NCBI RefSeq assembly: GCF_902498995.1
Contig: NZ_CABVLY010000011.1
Location: 141,081-205,080 of the forward strand
Reading direction: 5' to 3'
Length of the DNA stretch: 64,000 nucleotides
Source of the DNA: Burkholderia anthina
GTDB lineage: Bacteria > Pseudomonadota > Gammaproteobacteria > Burkholderiales > Burkholderiaceae
The position numbers and the translations under genes are program-made. Numbering within the stretch: position 1 is the stretch's first letter; the number at the start of each line of letters is the position of its first letter. Shown here one piece after another: positions 56,000-64,000 of the stretch. The notes below the pieces were generated by a model, which was not told where the DNA came from, did not search any database, and was given only the letters and a program-made list of their open reading frames with translations.

Positions 56000-56506
56000 A
56001 TGAACAAGATTCGCACGATCCTGCTTGGTGCCGCGCTGACGGCAATCGCATCGGCCGCTTTCGCACAAACGGCGCAGACGGGCGCGGAAGGTTCCGCCGG
56101 CGTCGGTGCGCAGGTCCAGACGCCGCTGCTTGGCGGCGGCGTGGGCGTGCAGGGCGGCGCAGGCGCGAATGCGGCGGGCTCGGGTTCGGGCGCAGGCAGC
56201 CTCGTCGGTGGCACGCTGCACGGCGTCGGCAATACGGTTGGCGGCGCGACGCACGCGGTCGGTTCGGCCGCTGGCTCGGCGAAGGATGCGGCAGCATCGG
56301 CTGCGCACGCAACGAAGTCGCACGTGAAGCACGCCGCGGCTTCGGCGAAGCGCCACGCGCAAGGCGCGATGTCGACGGCGGGCGATGTCGCCGGCGGCGC
56401 CAAGGCGAAGGCCGGTGAAGCGCTCGAGGGCGCGACGAACTCGGTGCAGGGCGGCGCATCGGTCGGCGTGAAGGGTTCGGCGTCGGCACAAGGCGGCGCG
56501 CTGTAA
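56000..56506 (+). CDS. Gly/Ala-rich secreted protein of unknown function
   Basis: A 168-residue protein. The signal peptide (1-23) ends ASAAFAQ. The mature part is dominated by Gly, Ala, Ser, Val (VGAQVQTPLLGGGVGVQGG, GSGSGAGS), with a Lys/His-rich helical middle (TKSHVKHAAASAKRHAQ). Start ATG 56000 has GGGGAG 7 bases upstream; an ATG 6 bases earlier is less well spaced. Ends in an intrinsic terminator. No family recognised beyond low-complexity similarity to late-embryogenesis-like helices. Confidence 0.75.
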   Translation: MNKIRTILLGAALTAIASAAFAQTAQTGAEGSAGVGAQVQTPLLGGGVGVQGGAGANAAGSGSGAGSLVGGTLHGVGNTVGGATHAVGSAAGSAKDAAASAAHATKSHVKHAAASAKRHAQGAMSTAGDVAGGAKAKAGEALEGATNSVQGGASVGVKGSASAQGGAL

Positions 56507-56526
56507 GCGATCCGCTCCGAGCCAAG

Positions 56527-56559
56527 GCCCGGCCCGCTTCGATGCGGGCCGGGCTTTTT
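56527..56559 (+). terminator. Intrinsic terminator after Gly/Ala-rich protein
   Basis: An 11-bp perfect stem, GCCCGGCCCGC with GCGGGCCGGGC, 6-base loop, then TTTTT, 20 bases after the stop codon. Confidence 0.93.
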
Positions 56560-56759
56560 CATTGGCGCGCTGCATATCGCGACCGGATGCGTCTGCCGCG
56601 GACCGAAACGGGCGGCCCGGCACGCTCTGCCCATTGCTCGCCCGCCATGCTTAAATAGCGGGGCTTCCGGTTGCCGGGCCGCCCGCGGGCGCCGCCGGTC
56701 GAGGCAGGCAAGCATGTCTGATCGACATCGCCTCATCGTCATGACACAGAGGAATCTTC

Positions 56760-58010
56760 GTGAAGTTCATCCACGCGGCAGACATTCACCTTGACAGCCC
56801 GTTGCACGGCTTGAGCGCATATCCCGACGCGCCGGCCGCGCAGTTGCGCAACGCGTCGCGCGAGGCACTGCGGCAACTCGTGGATCGTGCGATCGAAGAG
56901 GAGGTTGCGTTCCTCGTGATCGCCGGCGACCTGTACGACGGCGACTGGAAGGATCACAACACCGGCATTTTCTTCGGCCAGCAGATGGGCCGCCTGCGCA
57001 AGGCCGGCATTCGCGCATTCGTGCTCGGCGGCAATCACGACGCCGAAAGCGAGATGACGAAGAAGCTGACGCTGCCCGACAACGTCACCGTGTTCGGCCA
57101 CCGGAAGCCGGAAACGCACCGGTTGCCGGAGTTCGACATCGCGCTGCACGGACAGAGCTTCAAGGACAAGGCTGTCGTCGACAATCTCGCGATCGGCTAT
57201 CCGGATCCCGTGCCGGGCTACTACAACATCGGCGTGCTGCACACGGCGCTCGAAGGCTATGCGGCGCACGCGAACTACGCACCGTGCACGCTGGCGGAAC
57301 TGCACGCGAAAGGTTACGACTACTGGGCGCTCGGCCACGTGCACGAATTCCAGCAATGGACGGGGCCGTCGACCGTCGTATTTCCCGGCAATCTGCAGGG
57401 GCGCCATATCCGCGAGACGGGCCGCCGCGGCGCGGTGCTCGTGACGCTCGAGCAGGGCCGCACGCACGTCGAACGCCTGTACCTCGACGTGCTGCGCTGG
57501 GAAGCCGTATCCGTCGACGCATCCGACTGCTTCACTGTCGCCGATTTGTCGAGAAAGATCGGCCAGTCGCTGGAGGCGCTGCTGGAGGTCGATGGCCACG
57601 TGCCGCGCGCGGTGCGCGTGACGGTCACGGGGCGCACGCCTGCGCACGGCCTCTTTTTCGGTCGTGCGCCGCAGTTGCGCGCGGAGGTGCTGAACCAGAT
57701 CGGGATCATCGGCAACGAGCGGCTGTGGCTGGAGAAGGTCCGGCTCGCGACGTCCGCGCCCGAGCAGCAACCGGGCGAGAGCGAGCAACTCGAAGCGCTG
57801 GAGGACCTGAAGCAGATCCTGGCCGACGCGGCGCGCGATCCGGACTTTCTTGCGCTGCTCGAGCGCGACCTGAAGCCGTTCGTCGGCAAGGTGCGCAGCG
57901 ACGTGAAGGAAGAGGTGCCGCTGCTGACGATGGCGCGTGCGGGTGAGCTCACGGCGCTCGTCGAGCAGGTCGGTCCCGCGTTGCTCGCGCGGCTGGCGAG
58001 AGGAGAGTAA
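56760..58010 (+). CDS. DNA repair exonuclease, SbcD/Mre11-like (YhaO type)
   Basis: A 416-residue metallophosphoesterase. ADIHLDSPLHGL, IAGDLYDGDWKD, VLGGNHDAES and ALGHVHEF are the phosphodiesterase ligand boxes in order. The C-terminal part is helical and lacks the usual SbcD cap pattern. GTG start. It overlaps nearly directly with the large ATPase gene (3-bp gap), so the two form a nuclease-ATPase complex like YhaO-YhaN. Confidence 0.9.
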   Translation: MKFIHAADIHLDSPLHGLSAYPDAPAAQLRNASREALRQLVDRAIEEEVAFLVIAGDLYDGDWKDHNTGIFFGQQMGRLRKAGIRAFVLGGNHDAESEMTKKLTLPDNVTVFGHRKPETHRLPEFDIALHGQSFKDKAVVDNLAIGYPDPVPGYYNIGVLHTALEGYAAHANYAPCTLAELHAKGYDYWALGHVHEFQQWTGPSTVVFPGNLQGRHIRETGRRGAVLVTLEQGRTHVERLYLDVLRWEAVSVDASDCFTVADLSRKIGQSLEALLEVDGHVPRAVRVTVTGRTPAHGLFFGRAPQLRAEVLNQIGIIGNERLWLEKVRLATSAPEQQPGESEQLEALEDLKQILADAARDPDFLALLERDLKPFVGKVRSDVKEEVPLLTMARAGELTALVEQVGPALLARLARGE

Positions 58011-58013
58011 GCG

Positions 58014-61000
58014 ATGCGCATCAGTCAGCTCGATCTGATCAAGTACGGCAAGTTCACCGACGAGACGCTGCGCTTCCCGTCGGCCAGCGAGGATTTCCAC
58101 GTGATCGTGGGGCCGAACGAGGCCGGCAAGTCGACGATCCGGACGGCCGTGTCGGAGCTGCTGTTCGGGATGAAGCTGCAGACGCCGCTCGACTTCCTGC
58201 ATGCGACGCCCGAACTGCGGATCGGCGGCGTGCTGGAGGGCGGCGCCGGCGCACTCGCGTTTCATCGCGCCCGCGGGCGCAGCCCGTTGCGCACCCCCGC
58301 CGACGACAAGCTGCCGGACGACTATCTCGCCGCGATCCTCGACGGCGCGACACGCGAGTTCTTCGAGCAGATGTTCGGGCTCGACCACGAGCGGCTCGTC
58401 GACGGTGGCCGGAGCATTCTCGATGCATCCGACAAGCTTGGTCAGGTGCTGTTCGAGTCGGCGGCAGGCGTCGGCACGCTCGGGCCCGTGCGCGAGGAGC
58501 TCGACGCACGTGCGGGCGAGCTGTGGGCGCCGCGCCGCAGCGGCAGCGCGTTCGCGCAGGCCGAGACGTCGTTCAACGAAGCCGTCGGCGAACTGAAGAC
58601 GGTCCAGGTGCGTACGCGCGACTGGGTCGACCGCAAGGAGGCGCGCGACGCGGTCGAGCACGAGATCGAGCAGGCGCGCGCGGAGCAGCGCCGCCTCGAA
58701 GCGCTGCGCTCGAAGCTCGAGCGTGTGCGGCGGCTGGCGCCGTATCTGAAGGAACTGACGGTCAAGGAAGCGGCGTTGGCCGAGTTGGGCGCGGTCGTCG
58801 AGTTGCCGCCGACCGCGTATGCGGACCTGTTGAAAGCGCAAGGCGATCTCGCGGCCGAACAGAAGGTGTGCGAGGAACGGCGCGCCGATCTGCTCGCGAA
58901 ACGGCAGGCGCGTGATGCGATCGATCCGGATGCCGACGCGCTGGCGCTCGAGGGCGACATCGAAGCGCTCGACCGCTTGCGTGGCGCGTGCATGAATCAC
59001 GCGCAGGATCTGCTGCTGCTCGGTGCGGACGTCGAGCGGCATCTGTCCGCTGCGGGCGCCGCCGCCGCGCAGCTCGGCTGGCCGACCGACGAGGCGTCGC
59101 TGCGCGCGGCATTGCCGAGCGCGCTGTCGCTGAAGACGGTCGCAAACCTGTTGCGCGACCACGGCGCGCTGCATCAGGCGCTGGCCGGTGCGCGCGAATC
59201 GCTCGACGAGCGCACGCAGGAACTGGCACAGGTCCACGAGCAGTTGGCGCGCCTGTCGACCGTCGAGGTGCCGGAGGCGCTTCGTGCGTCGCTTGCCGAG
59301 GCGCAGGGTTTTCGCGCGAGCGGCCAGCGCGAACAGGCACTCGAACGCGACATCGCCGCCGCCGAACGTACGCTTGCCGACACGCTCGATGCGCTCGGCC
59401 AGTGGCGCCAGCCGGTCGACACGCTGCGCGTGCTCGACGTGCCGTCGGTGGCGCGGCTCGGTGCACTGCTCAACGAAGCAGGCGAGCGCGCGAGCGCGGC
59501 GGCCGCTGCGCGCGACGCACGGGACAGTGCGCATGAAGAATACGAACGGCTCGAACTGCAGGAGAAGCATTTCGCGGAGACCCACAAGGTCGTCACGACT
59601 GCCGAGGTGCTGGCGGCGCGTGCGCGTCGTGATGGCGCGTGGGGCGACATTCGCAGCGGTGCGGTCGATCTCGTCACGGGCGCACCGGCCGTCGACGATG
59701 CGATTCGCCTGGCCGACGAACTCGTCGATGCGCAGCTCGGCGCCACGCAAGCGGCGGCGACGCTGCAATCGCTGCGTCAGCAGGTCGAGTCCGCACGTGC
59801 CGTATTGACACGCCGGCAGGCCGCGGTGGACGAGCGCGAACGCGAATGGGCCGCGCATCGCGACGCGTGGTCCGACTTGGCGGCGACGGCCGGCGTCCCG
59901 GGCATGCCGCTGGCGGCGATGGGCGACTGGCTCGCGAAGCGCGACGCGGTATTCGCCGCGCAGGCCGAACTCGACCGCCAGCGCCGCGAATTCGCGACGA
60001 TTCGCGATGCACGGATCGATGCGGAATCCGCGTTGCGTTCGGCGCTGCGTCTGGTGTCGCGCGGCAGTGACGCGGACGGGCTGGCGGCGCTCATCGCCAT
60101 TGCCGAGACCTTCGTGCAGTCGGCCGAGAAGACGCTCGCGCAGAAGGACAGCCTCGAGGATCGCGCGCGCGAAGCCGAACGCGGATGCGCGACGGCGCGT
60201 TTGCGCGCCGGCCAGGCTCAGGCTGCCTACGATGCGTGGGGCACGCAGTGGCGCGACGCGCTTGCCGCCGCGAAACTGTCCGCGAACGCAGGGACGCAGG
60301 CTGCTGCCGAAGGTGCGCTCGCGCTCGCGAACACGGTGACGGCCGAACTGGCCGACGCCGATGCGCCGCGCAACCGGATTGCCGCGATTCGTGCGGAGCT
60401 GGCCGCGCTCGAGGCCGGTGCACGGCGACTGGCCGAAGCGCTCGAACCCGGGTGGCTCAAGAGCGGCGACTGGCTGGACGTTGCACGCAAGCTGACGATG
60501 CGTGTGGCGGCGGCGCGCGAAACCGCGCGCGCGATCGGTCGTGCCGACGAGGCGGTGCGCCAGGCGGACGGCAAGCTCGCCGATGCGTCTGCCGCGGTGG
60601 CGGGCGCGGATGCCCGCATCCAGCCGCTGCTGCAACTGGCCGGCGTCGCGTCGATCGATGCGGCGTTGCCGCTTGCCGAGCGATCGGATCGGCAGCGCCA
60701 GTTCCGACAGGCCGTCGATGCCGCAAAGGAAGCGCTGGTGCGCGACGGCGACGGGCTGTCCCAGCAGGCCATCGAGGCAGAGGTCGCGGAGCAGGAGATC
60801 GCCGACGTGCCCGTGCATCTCGAAGCGGCCAAGCAGGCGCTCGGCGACGTCGGCAAGCGGTTGAACGCGCTCGCACAGCGACAGGTCGTGGCGCAACAGG
60901 CGTTCGGCGCCATCGACGGTCACGCGAGCGCGGCCGTGGCCGAGGCGAAGCGGCAGGAAGCGCTGGCCGCGATGGGCGACGCGGCCGAACAGTATCTGGA

Positions 61001-61484
61001 GGCGGCCACCGCGAGCCGTTTGCTGAAGTGGGCGACCGATCGCTATCGCGATCAGAAGCAGGGGCCGATGCTTCGGCGCGCGAGCGAGATCTTCGCGGGG
61101 CTCACGTTGGGCGAATTCGCGCGGCTGACCGTCGACACCGAACGAACGCCGCCCGCGCTGTATGCGCGGCGCACGAAGGGCACGTCGGTCGAGGTCGTCG
61201 GCCTGAGCGAAGGCACGCGCGATCAGTTGTTTCTCGCGCTGCGAATCGCGGCGCTGGAACTACAGCTCGCCAGCAGGACCGGGCTGCCGTTCGTCGCCGA
61301 CGATCTGTTCATCAACTTCGACGATGCGCGCGCGAAGGCCGGGCTCGAGGCGCTGCGCGATCTGTCGACGCGAACCCAGGTGCTGTTCCTGACGCACCAC
61401 GACCATTTGCTGCCGCTCGTGCGGGACGTGTTCGGCGCACAGGTCAACGTGGTCGCGCTGCAGCGCGAGGCGGCCGGCGCATGA
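58014..61484 (+). CDS. SMC-like AAA ATPase (YhaN/SbcC type)
   Basis: A 1156-residue protein. Head motif Walker A GPNEAGKST (residues 33-41), long coiled-coil arms (about 190-1000), ABC signature LSEGTRDQLFLALR and Walker B LPFVADDLFINFDD near the end. It has no zinc-hook CxxC and resembles YhaN more than SbcC. It partners the SbcD-like nuclease upstream. Role: DNA end processing, inferred from the family. Confidence 0.9.
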   Translation: MRISQLDLIKYGKFTDETLRFPSASEDFHVIVGPNEAGKSTIRTAVSELLFGMKLQTPLDFLHATPELRIGGVLEGGAGALAFHRARGRSPLRTPADDKLPDDYLAAILDGATREFFEQMFGLDHERLVDGGRSILDASDKLGQVLFESAAGVGTLGPVREELDARAGELWAPRRSGSAFAQAETSFNEAVGELKTVQVRTRDWVDRKEARDAVEHEIEQARAEQRRLEALRSKLERVRRLAPYLKELTVKEAALAELGAVVELPPTAYADLLKAQGDLAAEQKVCEERRADLLAKRQARDAIDPDADALALEGDIEALDRLRGACMNHAQDLLLLGADVERHLSAAGAAAAQLGWPTDEASLRAALPSALSLKTVANLLRDHGALHQALAGARESLDERTQELAQVHEQLARLSTVEVPEALRASLAEAQGFRASGQREQALERDIAAAERTLADTLDALGQWRQPVDTLRVLDVPSVARLGALLNEAGERASAAAAARDARDSAHEEYERLELQEKHFAETHKVVTTAEVLAARARRDGAWGDIRSGAVDLVTGAPAVDDAIRLADELVDAQLGATQAAATLQSLRQQVESARAVLTRRQAAVDEREREWAAHRDAWSDLAATAGVPGMPLAAMGDWLAKRDAVFAAQAELDRQRREFATIRDARIDAESALRSALRLVSRGSDADGLAALIAIAETFVQSAEKTLAQKDSLEDRAREAERGCATARLRAGQAQAAYDAWGTQWRDALAAAKLSANAGTQAAAEGALALANTVTAELADADAPRNRIAAIRAELAALEAGARRLAEALEPGWLKSGDWLDVARKLTMRVAAARETARAIGRADEAVRQADGKLADASAAVAGADARIQPLLQLAGVASIDAALPLAERSDRQRQFRQAVDAAKEALVRDGDGLSQQAIEAEVAEQEIADVPVHLEAAKQALGDVGKRLNALAQRQVVAQQAFGAIDGHASAAVAEAKRQEALAAMGDAAEQYLEAATASRLLKWATDRYRDQKQGPMLRRASEIFAGLTLGEFARLTVDTERTPPALYARRTKGTSVEVVGLSEGTRDQLFLALRIAALELQLASRTGLPFVADDLFINFDDARAKAGLEALRDLSTRTQVLFLTHHDHLLPLVRDVFGAQVNVVALQREAAGA

Positions 61485-61605
61485 CGCCGGGCGGCCCGAT
61501 GTTCCGATACTCGGGAAAGGTCATCGCGTACAGGTAGTATGTGCGGTTCCGAAACGCACGCGACCGGTTCTGACGGTCGCGGGTCCGGCCATACGGGGGG
61601 TCAAT

Positions 61606-62130
61606 ATGAACAAGCTGGTAGCCGCCATTGCGTTCGCGGCCGACAAGCATCGCAATCAGCGGCGCAAGGACGACGAGGCGTCGCCGTACATCAATCATCC
61701 GATTGCGCTTGCCGACGTGCTGGCAAACGAAGCCGGCATCGAGGACGAGCGCGTGATCGTCGCGGCCGTGCTGCACGACACGATCGAGGATACGGAGACC
61801 ACCGAACAGGAGCTGCTGCGGCTGTTCGGCAAGGACGTCGCCGACATCGTGATGGAGGTCACCGACGACAAGTCGTTGCCGAAGGACGAGCGCAAGCGCC
61901 TGCAGGTCGAGCATGCGGCGACCATCAGCCGGCGCGCGAAGCTCGTGAAGCTGGCCGACAAGATCTGCAATCTGCGCGACATCGCGCGGCATCCGCCCGC
62001 GGACTGGCCGCTCGAGCGCAAGCAGGCGTACTTCGACTGGGCGAAATCCGTCGTCGACCGGATGCGCGGCGTGCATCCCGGCCTGGAGGGGATCTTCGAC
62101 GTCGCGTACGACGCACGGCCGACGCACTGA
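61606..62130 (+). CDS. HD-domain small alarmone hydrolase-like protein (Mesh1 type)
   Basis: A 174-residue HD hydrolase. SPYINHPIALADVLAN, VAAVLHDTIEDT and VKLADKICNLRD are the ligands of the SpoT/Mesh1 hydrolase domain; no synthetase domain follows. It probably hydrolyses (p)ppGpp or NADPH-type substrates. It stands alone after the ATPase gene. Confidence 0.88.
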   Translation: MNKLVAAIAFAADKHRNQRRKDDEASPYINHPIALADVLANEAGIEDERVIVAAVLHDTIEDTETTEQELLRLFGKDVADIVMEVTDDKSLPKDERKRLQVEHAATISRRAKLVKLADKICNLRDIARHPPADWPLERKQAYFDWAKSVVDRMRGVHPGLEGIFDVAYDARPTH

Positions 62131-62138
62131 GCGCGGCC

Positions 62139-62822
62139 ATGTCGGCGATCCGGTCTCGATCCACCGCCCGGCCGCTGCCCGCGGTGGCGGGCGTCGACGT
62201 GGGCGGCGACAGGAAACAATGCGATCTCGTGATCCTGCGTGGTGCGACGATCGTGTGTCGGGAGGCGAAGATTGCGCCCGAGGCGCTGCCTGTGCTGTGC
62301 GTCGAGCATGATGTCGTGGCCGTCGGCGTCGATGCGCCGAGCCTGTGGTGGACCGGAAGCGGACGTCGGGCGGCCGAGCAGGCGCTCGCGCGCGAACGGA
62401 TCTCGTGTTTCCCGACGCCGTCGCGCGAGCAGGCCATTGCCAGCACGTCGGGCTTCTTCGACTGGATGTTCATGGGGGAGCGCGTTTACCGCGCGCTGGC
62501 GGATGCGTATCCGCTGCTGACCGATGCGCGGTATGGCGGCGGCCGCGTGAGCTTCGAGACTTATCCGTACGCGATTACCTGCGCGATGCTCGGCAAGGCG
62601 ATTGCTTCCGCGAAGCAGAAACGTATCCAGCGCCGGCAATTGCTGGAACGGCTGGGGATCGACGTCTCGACGCTGCGATCGGTCGATGCGCGGGACGCCA
62701 CGCTTTGTGCGTTGACCGCGCAATGCGTGATCGACGGAAACGCGCATGCATATGGCGATGCGCAGGGCGGATATATCCGTGTGCCGGTCGTCAGCGAGAC
62801 GATCGTTCTCGACGCGCTTTGA
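62139..62822 (+). CDS. DUF429 family protein
   Basis: A 227-residue protein of the RNase H-like DUF429 family. GVDVGGDRKQCDLVIL opens the fold, VGVDAPSLWW and FETYPYAITCAML follow. Family members are often predicted nucleases of unknown function. It starts 8 bases after the alarmone-hydrolase stop, so they may be co-transcribed. Confidence 0.85.
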   Translation: MSAIRSRSTARPLPAVAGVDVGGDRKQCDLVILRGATIVCREAKIAPEALPVLCVEHDVVAVGVDAPSLWWTGSGRRAAEQALARERISCFPTPSREQAIASTSGFFDWMFMGERVYRALADAYPLLTDARYGGGRVSFETYPYAITCAMLGKAIASAKQKRIQRRQLLERLGIDVSTLRSVDARDATLCALTAQCVIDGNAHAYGDAQGGYIRVPVVSETIVLDAL

Positions 62823-62977
62823 CCATGGTGTGCGGCCGGCGAATGCCGGCTAAGGCGAGGTGAGCTTTTGCGGGAGATGCGGCCGACTGTCGGCGCTGCA
62901 GCTGCGCTGCGCGGTGCACGCGCGACGCAGGCGGCGTACGCGACATGGGCAGTCGATACGCCGCGCTCGGGTGACGC

Positions 62978-63415
62978 TCAGTCTTCGAGAATGGACTTCG
63001 GCACGCTGGACAGATCGCAAGCGGCCGCCTGCTCGAAATAACCCTGCGCATCGTCGATCATCACGACCGCGACGTCGATCAGTTCATCGAGCCGTTGCAG
63101 CAGCGATTCGCGCCATTCGATGTCCTCGTCGCGCTCGGGCGTCTTGTCCAGCTGTTCGATGATCGAGTCGGCGGTCTGAAGGAACGGAATCGCCTGCTGA
63201 TAGTTTTCGATCGAGACCATCGCCGCATTGCGCGCGCCGACGAGCCGTTCGCGATGCTCGTCCGCCAGTTCGGATTCGCCGCTGATGCGCGGGAGGACAT
63301 CCGAGATGCGTTGCAGAAGCGGCGGAACTTGTTCTTCCAGCATGACGGCGCGCTCGCGCAGCGCGGCATATTCGTCGCGGAGATCGGTGTCGCCGGATTG
63401 AGTGGTGCTGTCCAT
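62978..63415 (-). CDS. Hypothetical acidic helical protein
   Basis: A 145-residue protein rich in Glu, Asp, Leu (LRDEYAALRERAVMLEEQVPPLLQ), predicted largely helical/coiled. No family recognised. ATG 63415 is chosen; upstream residues of the frame are improbable. Confidence 0.7.
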   Translation of the reverse strand: MDSTTQSGDTDLRDEYAALRERAVMLEEQVPPLLQRISDVLPRISGESELADEHRERLVGARNAAMVSIENYQQAIPFLQTADSIIEQLDKTPERDEDIEWRESLLQRLDELIDVAVVMIDDAQGYFEQAAACDLSSVPKSILED

Positions 63416-63624
63416 CGTCGGTATGAGTGCGTTGTTCGATCGCGGCATGATACTCGACGGCGCGAAACCCTCTATGCGTTCAGTAACCAGGTGGCCCGCG
63501 AGACGAGGATGCGGAATACGGTCGAACACGCGATGCAGCGTGCCGCCTTTATATAGGATGAAAGAAAGGCTTGCCGTCGATTCATATAAGGCGTTTCTGT
63601 TGCGACTGCGGTCCGTCATATCCA

Positions 63625-63661
63625 AAGCCTCCGTGCGCGGCAGCGCACGGAGGCTTTTTCA
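63625..63661 (+). terminator. Strong intrinsic terminator without an upstream gene
   Basis: A perfect 15-bp stem, AAAGCCTCCGTGCGC with GCGCACGGAGGCTTT, 4-base loop, then TT. On the plus strand no protein gene precedes it within 200 bases, so it may end a small RNA or protect the rrn promoter from read-through. Confidence 0.85.
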
Positions 63662-63845
63662 AAATATTTTCACAAAGGGGCTTGCGGAGATGAGGGTGGG
63701 TGCTTAGAATCACGCCTCTTTCGCGCTAACGGAAACGCAGCGCGGGAGAGGAAGGAAGGGAAGCGGTGTTGTTGAGGTTGCGGTCGAGCCTTGGCGCACA
63801 CGGAGTTGAACCCCAGCCGTCGCGACGAAGCAGTTAAAAATGTTG

Positions 63846-63874
63846 TTGACGATCTGAAAAAAGCGGTTCATAAT
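63846..63874 (+). promoter_or_regulatory. rRNA operon promoter
   Basis: TTGACG (63846-63851) and CATAAT (63869-63874), 17-bp spacer, with an AT-rich UP-like stretch just before. The layout and the leader that follows identify it as an rrn promoter; the 16S gene lies beyond the window. Confidence 0.92.
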
Positions 63875-63934
63875 CTCGTTTCTCTGCTGCTGAAAACGCA
63901 GCGCTGCCGAGAAAGAAAGCTTCCTCGCAGTCAC

Positions 63935-63948
63935 GCTCTTTAAAAATT
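63935..63948 (+). promoter_or_regulatory. rRNA leader boxA
   Basis: GCTCTTTAAAAATT in the rrn leader matches the boxA antitermination element preceding 16S rRNA in Burkholderia. Confidence 0.85.
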
Positions 63949-64000
63949 AACAGCCGATAAGTGTGGGCGCTTGATGGACGCGAACTGATCCTCGGATCAG

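Noticed and set aside
56739..60923. Very long open frame (1394 codons) opposite the nuclease-ATPase genes
   Set aside because: Composition (Arg, Gln, Leu, Val) of an antisense shadow; the sense strand carries recognisable Walker motifs.
1..64000. tRNA genes and insertion sequences
   Set aside because: No transposase or tRNA-like cloverleaf recognised by eye; a tRNA scan would be decisive.

Overview
The window is high-GC DNA with Burkholderia-type genes, codon use and regulators, most likely from the Burkholderia cepacia complex. Near its centre lies a replicon origin: centromere-like GTTGTCACGTGACAAC sites, parA, parB, a Rep-type initiator gene and an array of CCCATAAACGGCTACC-type iterons. 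From memory, that palindrome is the parS class assigned to the third replicon (chromosome 3 / pC3) of B. cenocepacia. The window ends in the promoter and leader of a ribosomal RNA operon, so this is a chromosome-like secondary replicon and not a small plasmid.

Left arm (1-33 kb), accessory metabolism. It opens with the end of a dihydroxyacetone kinase gene. A LysR-controlled catabolic operon follows (two MFS permeases, an isocitrate lyase/PEP mutase-family enzyme and an amidohydrolase). Next come a ProP-like MFS permease and a lower-GC pair of unknown genes (HhH-like and HEPN-like). An ectoine catabolism cluster, all on the minus strand (enuR, eutB, eutC, doeA, doeB, doeX, doeC, doeD), carries 5-hydroxyectoine/ectoine breakdown to aspartate but lacks eutA and a dedicated uptake system. 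A MarR-controlled tripartite efflux operon follows (FUSC permease, DUF1656, HlyD adaptor, NodT lipoprotein). Then come a molybdate-binding Mop protein with NifQ, a glyoxalase/bleomycin-type protein, an EamA permease with a His-rich tail, a ProQ/FinO RNA chaperone, a DUF2889 protein, a flavodoxin-like protein and a divergent TetR / metallo-beta-lactamase-fold pair.

Origin region (33.4-40.8 kb). Five parS sites lie upstream of parA-parB. The initiator gene is convergent to parB, and its upstream side carries about 15 iterons, several in pairs 26 bp apart. About 1.4 kb beyond shows no convincing gene.

Right arm (40.8-64 kb). It holds two DUF4148 secreted proteins, three regulators (two LysR, one GlxA/AraC), purA, an orphan sulfonate-type binding protein, a dienelactone hydrolase and an HD-domain protein. 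A sixth, isolated parS site sits just before a Xre-RES toxin-antitoxin pair, which is followed by a degenerate tyrosine recombinase. Then come DUF2165, a gamma-glutamyltranspeptidase lipoprotein, a Gly/Ala-rich secreted protein, an SbcD-like nuclease with a large SMC-like ATPase, a small alarmone hydrolase-like protein, DUF429, a small acidic protein, an orphan terminator and the rrn promoter.

Starts were chosen by Shine-Dalgarno spacing, overlap with neighbours and family length. No database search was possible, so family assignments come from motif recognition.
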